NCBI GenBank assembly: GCA_039024295.1
Contig: JBCDIQ010000152.1
Location: forward strand, 1-12,599
Length of the DNA: 12,599 nucleotides
Source of the DNA: JBCDIQ01 sp039024295
Lineage (GTDB): Bacteria; Bacteroidota; Bacteroidia; J057
Direction of reading: 5' to 3'
Shown here: piece after piece, positions 6,692 to 12,599 of the stretch
How the letters are laid out: every line of letters begins with the position of its first letter
Position numbering within the stretch: the first letter of the stretch is position 1
The notes under the pieces: model-generated
The model's database searches: none
Told to the model about the DNA's origin: nothing
What the model saw: only the letters and a program-made list of their open reading frames with translations
Translations under genes and position numbers: made by a program

Positions 6692-8332
6692 TTATTCGAA
6701 CGCAATTCTTGCGATGCTGAAATGGCCTTTTACCTTATTTTTGATCGCTGAGTTGATCACCATTTGGGACAGGCTTGTACTGCTGTTCATGGTTTTGGTG
6801 TAAATATATTCCCAGAAATTGTATTGCCTTACCAGATACAACGTCTTTTGGTTTGGCCTTATGAAAACGCTCTGAGGATTAATGAATTCAGCTTCTTTTT
6901 CCTCAAGATTAGGCTTCAATAATACTTTTCGGCTTTTTGTTCCAGTGTTTATATCCAATTGAACCAATACAAGTTGGGCAGAGGTATCCGTTCTGAGGGG
7001 TGCTAACCGCTCGCCAGGCTTCCGGAGGTCATTTTTTGAGTTATCGCTGAATAGCAGTCGTAGGTTGTTGTCATTCAGTACTGGAATAAAGGAAGCATAC
7101 CTTTCCCCTTCTTGTGGGTGCTGGTACTTTTTGATCATGGTGGACCATTTTATGGAGCCATCCTTTGCAAAGCGAGTAACCACAATATCCTTGAATTCAT
7201 CTCCATATATTCGATGTTCTTCTGCACACATTAAGGCCTCTCCGTTAGGTAGGCTAATGACCTTTTGCGTCTTGTAGTGGGTGCTAAGCAAGGGAAAGAA
7301 CTTCCCCTTCTTATATTTCGGCTCCTGTTTTTTCCGCTGGTCAGCAAGCATGTCCTCGAAAATAAATTCCCCTTTGTATTTGGAAGACTTCTGGGTCAGG
7401 ACCTTATCCGATTTGGTGTCAATAAGGGCATAGAATGCACCTCGCATTCCTTCCAGCAGTTTTTCCTCGTACATACCTGCCAGGGATATTTTTCCAGAAG
7501 ATTCATGGTAGCCAATGGCAGGATACCTGACAAGTACCTCTTCATCGTTCACGGTGTACGTTTTTTCAACTCCCCCTTTGTCGAAACATGTAATGACATA
7601 CTCGTAGTTGGGCTTTCCTCCTTTATCTTCGTTTCTCCCCTTCCGATATAATTTCCCAAAAAGAATCACCATACCACTATTAGAGACCTGAACATCCTCA
7701 AAAACGAAGTTTTGATATTTATACGGAAGCTTGACAGTTTGTTGGTGAAGTATGGTGAACTCTTCATTAAATACTGTGTAGAATAGTTGCGCCTCTTTAT
7801 CCTCACCTGAAAAGGGATGGTAAAGCAATAGCCTATTCTTGTCCTTTGAGTAGGTGTAATTTGAAGGCCCACTGGTAATTTCCTGACCTTTAAACTCCCC
7901 AATTTTCTTGGGACTGTCCGTAATTTCCAGAGAGCTCGTGTGAATGTCTTCGATATAAAACACCTTTTGATCAGCTCGCCCCATATTTGTGCTGGAAAAA
8001 ACCTTCATCTCCGTTCCTTTTCGAGCGATGAACTCGAACTTTCGTTCAAGTCCTTTATTCAGGGTAAATGATTTTGATTTTAACAACTCTAACTCACTCG
8101 AATAACGGTCCACGATAAAGGAAGAAGGCTTTGGTTTGAGGCGTGTTCCTCGGGTCGCATGTTCGCGTTTGAGTACATAGAACGATTTGGAGCTAAAGCC
8201 AAATGTACGAGACACATCAATCGCGGGCTCCAGTTTAATTGGCTCAGTGACAGTAGCTTTAGGTCCCTGCCCAAAAAGAAAAAAACCTGAAAGAATGGGA
8301 ATTAATACGGTTAAAAGAAAGGTAGTTCGCAT
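6692..8332 (-). CDS. Exported hypothetical protein of unknown family
   Basis: I do not recognise this 546-residue protein. It begins with a clear signal peptide (hydrophobic residues 5-20, likely cut after FGQ at about 22), so it should be exported. No further membrane segment and no T9SS sorting domain is apparent, and the C-terminus ends SIARIAFE. The body is Lys/Glu-rich with many short alternating hydrophobic beta-strand-like stretches and recurring phrases such as ITCFDKGGVEK and VTRFAKDGSIKW. These resemble strand-turn units of beta-propeller-like repeat proteins, but that is only an impression. It converges on hslV with 36 bp between stops. A 311-bp structured gap separates it from the upstream PKD/T9SS gene, so it probably has its own promoter, though no exact TAnnTTTG box precedes the start. 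Confidence 0.75.
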   Translation of the reverse strand: MRTTFLLTVLIPILSGFFLFGQGPKATVTEPIKLEPAIDVSRTFGFSSKSFYVLKREHATRGTRLKPKPSSFIVDRYSSELELLKSKSFTLNKGLERKFEFIARKGTEMKVFSSTNMGRADQKVFYIEDIHTSSLEITDSPKKIGEFKGQEITSGPSNYTYSKDKNRLLLYHPFSGEDKEAQLFYTVFNEEFTILHQQTVKLPYKYQNFVFEDVQVSNSGMVILFGKLYRKGRNEDKGGKPNYEYVITCFDKGGVEKTYTVNDEEVLVRYPAIGYHESSGKISLAGMYEEKLLEGMRGAFYALIDTKSDKVLTQKSSKYKGEFIFEDMLADQRKKQEPKYKKGKFFPLLSTHYKTQKVISLPNGEALMCAEEHRIYGDEFKDIVVTRFAKDGSIKWSTMIKKYQHPQEGERYASFIPVLNDNNLRLLFSDNSKNDLRKPGERLAPLRTDTSAQLVLVQLDINTGTKSRKVLLKPNLEEKEAEFINPQSVFIRPNQKTLYLVRQYNFWEYIYTKTMNSSTSLSQMVINSAIKNKVKGHFSIARIAFE

Positions 8333-8643
8333 AAATCTATGTTTGATAGAGGTGAAAAATTAAACCCATGATGGGAGGTATTCCCTCTTGTAATAGAGGA
8401 AATGCCAGTTCCTATGGTTAAAATGAAGAAATAGGAACTCCCAGTTAGGATCAAAGAAGAAGCACTAGCTGCCGGAGCTAACCCTAACCGGTTAAAGGGA
8501 GGGTGAACGTTCGATGAAATGATTAGCTCCTTGATGATTGGTTCAGGTAGTAGTACTTGTTGGAAAACAGGTGATTCTCCGCCAATTTAAGGATGCTGTT
8601 TAAAAAACACTAGCAGAAAGGGGGAAACTTTTCCCTTTTTCAC
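8333..8643. other. Structured intergenic region, no convincing gene
   Basis: This 311-bp gap contains several inverted repeats in a row. CCTCT/AGAGG has a 6-nt loop (8384-8399), extended by three further pairs beyond a mismatch. AGTTCCTAT/ATAGGAACT is a perfect 9-bp stem with a 15-nt loop (8407-8439). GGAGCTAA/TTAGCTCC is a perfect 8-bp pair (8474-8481 and 8523-8530) enclosing the palindromes TAACCGGTTA (8485-8494) and GAACGTTC (8505-8512). A minus-strand frame is open from 8586 to 8314 (91 codons) but has no ATG. A plus frame from the ATG at 8402 is broken by stops at 8432 and 8504. An mRNA leader, a small RNA or a decayed repeat or pseudogene could explain this. Confidence 0.4.
8617..8638 (-). 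terminator. Probable terminator hairpin after the PKD/T9SS gene
   Basis: AAAGGG (8617-8622) and CCCTTT (8633-8638) can pair, with further pairing inwards through A/T-rich bases. The hairpin lies 5 bp beyond the stop codon of the minus-strand gene. The T-run on the minus strand is only three bases (CCCTTTCTG), so termination there may be weak. The plus-strand side has five Ts. Confidence 0.45.
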
Positions 8644-10668
8644 TTATAGCCTTGATACCCTAAAAGGGGGTAAATTACCTAAACGCAACACGTAAAGCCC
8701 TTTGGGTAAGTCATGAAGCGATAGCTCCATACCTGGCAGGACCTGTTCTATCACTTTCACCTTTCTGCCTGAAAGGTCAAAAATGGACAATTGTAAGGGT
8801 TCAGGGAAAGGTTGCTTCCAATCAAGGAACAGCCTGCCGTTAGTGGGATTTGGGTAGGCCCGCAAATCAATCTGTGCCAAGGGCTGCCATCGGCCAAGGA
8901 GCGGATCCCCAATGATGACCTCCTGGCAAAAGCTATCAGAACCACAATTATTAAAAACCACCAGGCATACCGTATACGTGTCAGCCACTGCAAACTGGTG
9001 AGTTGGGTTTTGCTGGTTGGAAACATTCCCATCCCCAAAGGACCAAATCCATCGGTCTCCCTGCCCCTCGTAGAGAAATTTTGCCTGAAGAGCAGAATCA
9101 GTATATGAAAATAAGGCAACAGGCAGGGTACAGCTTACCGTTACATCTTGGCAAAATGTATCCGAACCGCAACTGTTGAAGGCCACTTGACACACTCGAT
9201 AGGTGCCGAAAGCAGGGTAGGTATAGCTTGCCTGTCTTCCTGTAAGGGTGTCTCCTGTGCCAGTAAACCATTTCACCGAATCTGAAAACTGACTTGCATC
9301 AGAAAAATTTACACTCAACTCATTGATTTGGCTATTGAAATTGGCCAAGGGTATCTCACATCCGCCACATATCACCTGCGTTCTTGGAGAGTACACACTT
9401 CTGGTTGCTGATAAGGTGTAAAGAGAATCCGGTGTGGAGGTAAACAAGAAACTGGTGTCAACAACTCGGGAAAAAGGGGTGAAAAGGGTGTCGCTATTGG
9501 GAAATGGGTTGCAACCAGCGTTGCCAAACCTATCAAGCTGAACAGCTAAGGACCGATCATTATTGACAATAATAGAGGAAAAGCTACCAGGACTGGTACG
9601 GATCAGGGAAAGGACCTCATCCTCATCCCCAATGTCCAGAGAAGTGAACCACATAGGATTTCCAAGGGAATCTGTCCGAAGGTAATAGGCTTCTCCATTA
9701 TTTTCCGTTCCACCTGATTGGTCGAAGGTACGCCCGGCAGCTACCCAGCCACCTTCGCCGTCTGCCACCAATCTGAGAAAGGCCTTTTCAAGTCCTTTTC
9801 CACCTGTTTCGATTTCCCACTGGATATTCCCCGAGGTATCTGTTTGTGCTAAATACGCAAACTCGGCTGTCTTGTCAGGGCTAAAACTGCTACCTGCCAA
9901 GACAAATCCATTATCTGTGGGGGCAACCTGGTAGAATGCCCTGTCAGAGTCATCATTAAACTGCTTTAGGGCGAGTATACTTCCCTGCGCATTTACCCTT
10001 ACCCACAGTCCTCGCAACCCTGCCGAATCTGGGTAAAACCCCACTGCCAGACAGCCATTATCAGGTGTTGGGATTACATCTGTAAACTCGCTCCGGATAA
10101 GCTGAGGGAAGTAAGAAGACCAAATCTTTTGACCAGAAGGAGAAAATTTTGCCAGCCAGGGATGCCCCTGCCCAAGAATCGAGTCACTGCGACCTGCAAC
10201 TAGATAATTTCCATCGGTGGTCTCTGTAACTGAGAGCAAAATATCGTTTTTGCGTATGTCAAGACCAGTGGCCCATTTGAAGGCCTGGGTTGAATCAAAC
10301 GCGATCACCAATCCATCAATTTCATTCCCACTACCAGTACCCTTGATGATGCCAGCTCCTACAAAGTCGCCATTGCTAGCTTGGATAAGGTCAAGCACAT
10401 AGGTATTGGTGCCAAGAGAGAAGGTCTGACCTTGTTGAAACTGACCATTTTGGTCAGATATACATAGCAATACATCGCCCCCAAAGTCTGCATTGATTGG
10501 GTGAGCACCTGATATTAACAGGTTGCTGTCCTTCAATTGAACGACACTTCCCAGTCGCTCAGTGAAATAGGAAGTCTGGAAAAATGGTTGAGCACTCATC
10601 CGGGAAGTGAACACGAATGAGAGCGCAACCAGTAAGAAAATCGATCGAAAGAAAGGCTGTCGTTTCAT
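8644..10668 (-). CDS. Secreted PKD-domain protein with T9SS C-terminal sorting domain
   Basis: The 674-residue protein starts with a signal peptide (about 1-27, ending SAQ). Residues 35-385 contain repeated units in which a W/F-rich strand alternates with phrases such as DGNYLVAGR, DNGCLAVGF, DNGFVLAGS and GGWVAAGR, suggesting a beta-propeller-like fold. Two PKD-like domains follow. The first spans about 440-512 (ANFNSQ to SYTYPAFGTYRVCQVAFNSCGSD). The second spans about 516-586, with the classic WSFGDG at 542-547 and HQFAVADTYTVCLVVFNNCGSD. The last 75 residues are a type A T9SS sorting domain (YPNPTNG at 605-611, then LQLSIFDLSGRKV and LPKGLYVLRL). The protein is therefore expected to cross the outer membrane and be released or anchored on the surface. 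Paired cysteines in the PKD domains suit an oxidising exterior. It lies 48 bp downstream of the VWA gene, probably in one transcript. Its ligand is unknown. Confidence 0.88.
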   Translation of the reverse strand: MKRQPFFRSIFLLVALSFVFTSRMSAQPFFQTSYFTERLGSVVQLKDSNLLISGAHPINADFGGDVLLCISDQNGQFQQGQTFSLGTNTYVLDLIQASNGDFVGAGIIKGTGSGNEIDGLVIAFDSTQAFKWATGLDIRKNDILLSVTETTDGNYLVAGRSDSILGQGHPWLAKFSPSGQKIWSSYFPQLIRSEFTDVIPTPDNGCLAVGFYPDSAGLRGLWVRVNAQGSILALKQFNDDSDRAFYQVAPTDNGFVLAGSSFSPDKTAEFAYLAQTDTSGNIQWEIETGGKGLEKAFLRLVADGEGGWVAAGRTFDQSGGTENNGEAYYLRTDSLGNPMWFTSLDIGDEDEVLSLIRTSPGSFSSIIVNNDRSLAVQLDRFGNAGCNPFPNSDTLFTPFSRVVDTSFLFTSTPDSLYTLSATRSVYSPRTQVICGGCEIPLANFNSQINELSVNFSDASQFSDSVKWFTGTGDTLTGRQASYTYPAFGTYRVCQVAFNSCGSDTFCQDVTVSCTLPVALFSYTDSALQAKFLYEGQGDRWIWSFGDGNVSNQQNPTHQFAVADTYTVCLVVFNNCGSDSFCQEVIIGDPLLGRWQPLAQIDLRAYPNPTNGRLFLDWKQPFPEPLQLSIFDLSGRKVKVIEQVLPGMELSLHDLPKGLYVLRLGNLPPFRVSRL

Positions 10669-10716
10669 GGAAAAGGAGTTGGATATATGACCAGATAAAC
10701 ATACAGCCTTTTGTGG

Positions 10717-12135
10717 TTAGTCTTGCGGGATTGTGTGTGGACGGGCAGTTGACAGGTGTAATTGGATACGATCTCTATATCCTTGAACCAAATTTGCCAC
10801 ACGCTTCACATCTGGGTCTACTAGGGTGATTGCTTCCGGTTGGCTGGGGTATTGCGTACTGACTTCCCGCAGAGCTTGGTCCAGGAGGGTATATGCCTGC
10901 TGATGCTTTCTCTGTTGTAACAAGGTGGGTAATTGATTCAATGCAGTTGCCAGCCGAGCGATTAGGTAGTTTTTGGCCAAATCGGCATCTAACGGCTGAA
11001 ACGTGCCTGCCTTTAGAACTGTTCGGGCTGACCGCGTTACCTGTTGATTTTTGCGAATGTCTTCATAGGTAAGCGAGGCTTCTATGGGTTGTTTGTCTGC
11101 ACCAGGTGCCATACGGACATCTAACAGAACAACCTGGGTAAGGCCCGCATTGATGTTGTTCAAGGGGATTGTTATCCGATTTTGGGAATACGTTGGCTGG
11201 TACCCGTAGAAGTGCTCTACCAGAAGGCCAGGGGGCAGTGAAAGGGTTAAATTGACAGAATGCCCAATAGGGGCCAGCAAGCTCTGCACTTCCTGCTGAA
11301 ATACTTTTTGAATGTCACTTGCCTGATTGATGAAGTGGAAGCTGCTTTGGCTATTGCTGGAAAGGTTTCTTGCAAGGTCGTGATTCAGGTCTGCTCCGAC
11401 CCCAACCATGGTGATGTCTGTTTTGAGTTCCTTTCGATAGAGATAAGACTGTTGGACAATAACTGATGGGTCCACAACGCCTGTATTGGTAATCGCATCG
11501 GTCAGAATTAGCAGTCGATTTCCACCCCCAGATAAATAATGGGTAGTCAGCTCCTGATACCCTTTCATGATGGCACTGTGGAGGTCAGTAGAACCTCTTG
11601 GGTGTAGCCCATGTATCAGTGGGTAGATTCTTTCTTTCTCCCTGACCATTTGAGAGGGAAACACTACATTGGTTATGTGGTCAAAATAAATCAGGCTGAA
11701 ACGATCAAACGGGCGAAGGTTGTACACCAGGGTTTTTAAGGCCTGTCGTGTATGCTCGATTTTCTGACCTGACATGGAACCTGACCTGTCCACTACCACA
11801 ACCAGGTTGACAGGAGGTGCTTGCTGAGATTCATCAAAAAATCCTGAGGCAATCCCAACCTGTACCACCTTTCTTCCAGGGACATTGGTATTTCCCCATT
11901 TTACATCTACCCCAATACCTTCTTTGGTGTCTGGGATCGGAATGTTATGGCGGTGGTAATTGATCAATTCTTCGACGACTACTTCCGGTGCCGTTAGCTG
12001 ACTTCCGTTGGTGAGCTTTTGTTCTGCCCTGGCCATAGTACCGGTAGAGTACCCCATCTGAGCATAGGCCTGGCTGATGAATAGAAGAAAGCCTGGGAAA
12101 TAGAATAAGATTTTTCTTAGATGGTAAAATTGCAT
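10717..12135 (-). CDS. Exported von Willebrand factor A domain protein, YfbK-like
   Basis: I place the start at the ATG 12133-12135, giving 472 residues; a TTG three codons further upstream is possible but weaker. A signal peptide (about 1-26, hydrophobic ILFYFPGFLLFI, ending AYAQ) directs export. The segment APEVVVEELINYHRHNIPIP (49-68) resembles the N-terminal vWF_A domain of YfbK-type proteins (PF12450). The VWA domain itself spans about 109-290. Its metal-ion-dependent adhesion site is intact: DRSGS (D116, S118, S120), T183 in GSTDLH and D213 in LTDAITNTG. The C-terminal third has beta-rich sequence, then helices (about 385-465) with Gln-rich segments. No T9SS sorting domain is visible, so it is probably periplasmic or membrane-associated. 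VWA domains mediate metal-dependent protein contacts; the partner is unknown, but the PKD/T9SS protein encoded 48 bp downstream is a reasonable candidate. Confidence 0.87.
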   Translation of the reverse strand: MQFYHLRKILFYFPGFLLFISQAYAQMGYSTGTMARAEQKLTNGSQLTAPEVVVEELINYHRHNIPIPDTKEGIGVDVKWGNTNVPGRKVVQVGIASGFFDESQQAPPVNLVVVVDRSGSMSGQKIEHTRQALKTLVYNLRPFDRFSLIYFDHITNVVFPSQMVREKERIYPLIHGLHPRGSTDLHSAIMKGYQELTTHYLSGGGNRLLILTDAITNTGVVDPSVIVQQSYLYRKELKTDITMVGVGADLNHDLARNLSSNSQSSFHFINQASDIQKVFQQEVQSLLAPIGHSVNLTLSLPPGLLVEHFYGYQPTYSQNRITIPLNNINAGLTQVVLLDVRMAPGADKQPIEASLTYEDIRKNQQVTRSARTVLKAGTFQPLDADLAKNYLIARLATALNQLPTLLQQRKHQQAYTLLDQALREVSTQYPSQPEAITLVDPDVKRVANLVQGYRDRIQLHLSTARPHTIPQD

Positions 12136-12141
12136 GAGAAC

Positions 12142-12149
12142 CAAAATTA
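12142..12149 (-). promoter_or_regulatory. Exact -7 promoter box directly before the VWA gene
   Basis: On the minus strand TAATTTTG matches the Bacteroidota -7 element TAnnTTTG exactly and ends 6 bp before the VWA ATG. No TTG is found at the expected -33 position. Transcription would begin almost at the start codon, giving a leaderless or nearly leaderless mRNA. With only one half of the promoter present, this could be chance. Confidence 0.35.
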
Positions 12150-12208
12150 AAGTGAGGAAGGCCGATTTTTTCGCCTTTCCCCGAAGGTGGGGGCCTCTGA
12201 AACTTTTA

Positions 12209-12262
12209 CCGGAAAAAATGCGCGTAAAATGGAGGTAAAACGTTTTTCCATTGTTTTTCCGG
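12209..12262. repeat. Nested inverted repeat in the divergent gap before the right-edge gene
   Basis: The outer arms CCGGAAAAA (12209-12217) and TTTTTCCGG (12254-12262) are a perfect 9-bp pair. Inside them AATGGA (12228-12233) and TCCATT (12247-12252) form a second perfect pair with a 13-nt loop. A small GGGAA-TT-TTCCC palindrome overlaps the right end (12261-12272). The whole structure lies in the 160-bp gap between the divergent VWA gene and the right-edge gene, about 34 bp before the latter's start, so it may be an operator or leader structure. Confidence 0.45.
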
Positions 12263-12295
12263 GAATTTTCCCTTCCAAAAACGCATATTGACCTT

Positions 12296-12599
12296 ATGAC
12301 TCCGGCAGAGCGCCAAAGTTTTCAGCAGTTGTGCAAAGCCGTCCTGGCCACGTACCGGGAAGCCCACTCGGCTGCTCCGGAAAAACTTGCTGCATTTCGA
12401 AAACAGGACATCACCAATTTCCAGGAGCACCTGGAGCAGTTAACAGGTGGTCGAATCAGTGAAAAGTCTTTTTACACGTATTTCAAGAAAAAAGACCATG
12501 GAAAGCTGCCACGAATAGATGTATTGAACCTGCTGAGTCAATATGTTGGAAAACCTGATTGGCGGGCGTTTGAGCCACAGGTTAGTACTGCTGAAAAAC
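12296..12599 (+). CDS. N-terminal part of a Bacteroidota protein with helical HTH-like domain, runs off window
   Basis: An open frame from the ATG at 12296 continues through the window edge (101 complete codons plus one base). The fragment is helix-rich, and residues 37-91 (QDITNFQEHLEQLTGG to LLSQYVGKPDWRAFEP) match a pattern I associate with the N-termini of Bacteroidota multidomain proteins. In these a short predicted DNA-binding-like or helical module, with a motif of the type ISEKSFYTYFKK followed by PRIDVLNLLSQYVG and a W-x-x-F, precedes a transmembrane helix and an extracytoplasmic domain. That family memory is not backed by a named Pfam entry I can cite. What follows here lies outside the window. 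Upstream is the nested inverted repeat; no exact TAnnTTTG box was found. Confidence 0.7.
   Translation, partial: MTPAERQSFQQLCKAVLATYREAHSAAPEKLAAFRKQDITNFQEHLEQLTGGRISEKSFYTYFKKKDHGKLPRIDVLNLLSQYVGKPDWRAFEPQVSTAEK

Noticed and set aside
8338..8345. TATGTTTG, an exact TAnnTTTG match on the plus strand
   Set aside because: It points away from the gap into the 5' end of a minus-strand gene, with no plus-strand gene following, so it is probably chance.
8402..8506. Plus-strand frame that looked briefly protein-like
   Set aside because: It is interrupted by stops at 8432 and 8504 and gives only 10- and 23-residue pieces with no match I recognise.
1..12599. tRNA, rRNA, CRISPR array, phage or integrase genes
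   Set aside because: I looked through both strands by eye and saw no cloverleaf with CCA-type end, regular direct-repeat array or recombinase motifs.

Overview
The window looks like chromosomal DNA of a Bacteroidota bacterium, most likely a Saprospiria/Chitinophagia-type lineage. Evidence: a C-terminal type IX secretion (T9SS) sorting domain on a PKD protein; matches to the Bacteroidota -7 promoter element TAnnTTTG upstream of hslV and the VWA gene; little recognisable Shine-Dalgarno sequence before starts; a Bacteroidota-style periplasmic cyclomaltodextrinase; and an AAA-ATPase-like gene of a family that is multicopy in this phylum. The lineage call is an inference from protein style, since no rRNA or other marker is present.

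Layout. Positions 1-959 (minus) hold the N-terminal 319 codons of an AAA-ATPase-like/PD-(D/E)XK-type protein running off the left edge. Positions 1018-2337 (minus) encode a type II NADH dehydrogenase. Divergent from it, 2527-3627 (plus) encodes a PaaE-like flavin/2Fe-2S reductase, followed by a small orphan DUF433 gene (3716-3916). That gene converges on a secreted GH13 cyclomaltodextrinase-like enzyme (3953-5800, minus) through a perfect 13-bp hairpin that swallows the DUF433 stop codon. The divergent gap 5801-6115 carries a REP-like double-hairpin element, a decayed partial copy of it, and a good Bacteroidota promoter for hslV (6116-6655, plus). hslV converges on an unrecognised secreted protein (6692-8332, minus). 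After a 311-bp gap rich in inverted repeats come two more minus-strand exported proteins in the order VWA-domain protein (10717-12135), then PKD/T9SS protein (8644-10668), probably co-transcribed. The right edge has the first 101 codons of a plus-strand gene with an N-terminal helical domain that I associate with Bacteroidota multidomain proteins.

How the genes fit together. The ndh/reductase pair is an NAD(P)H-linked redox neighbourhood, without phenylacetate-oxygenase genes to support a catabolic role. Four consecutive minus-strand genes encode exported proteins (GH13 enzyme, unknown, PKD/T9SS, VWA), interrupted only by hslV, the peptidase of the HslUV protease, whose ATPase partner is not adjacent. 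I do not see a clear new multi-gene system, phage, CRISPR array or integrative element. The most unusual signals are the REP-like element next to the hslV promoter, the structured gap at 8333-8643, and the nested inverted repeat between the VWA gene and the truncated right-edge gene.
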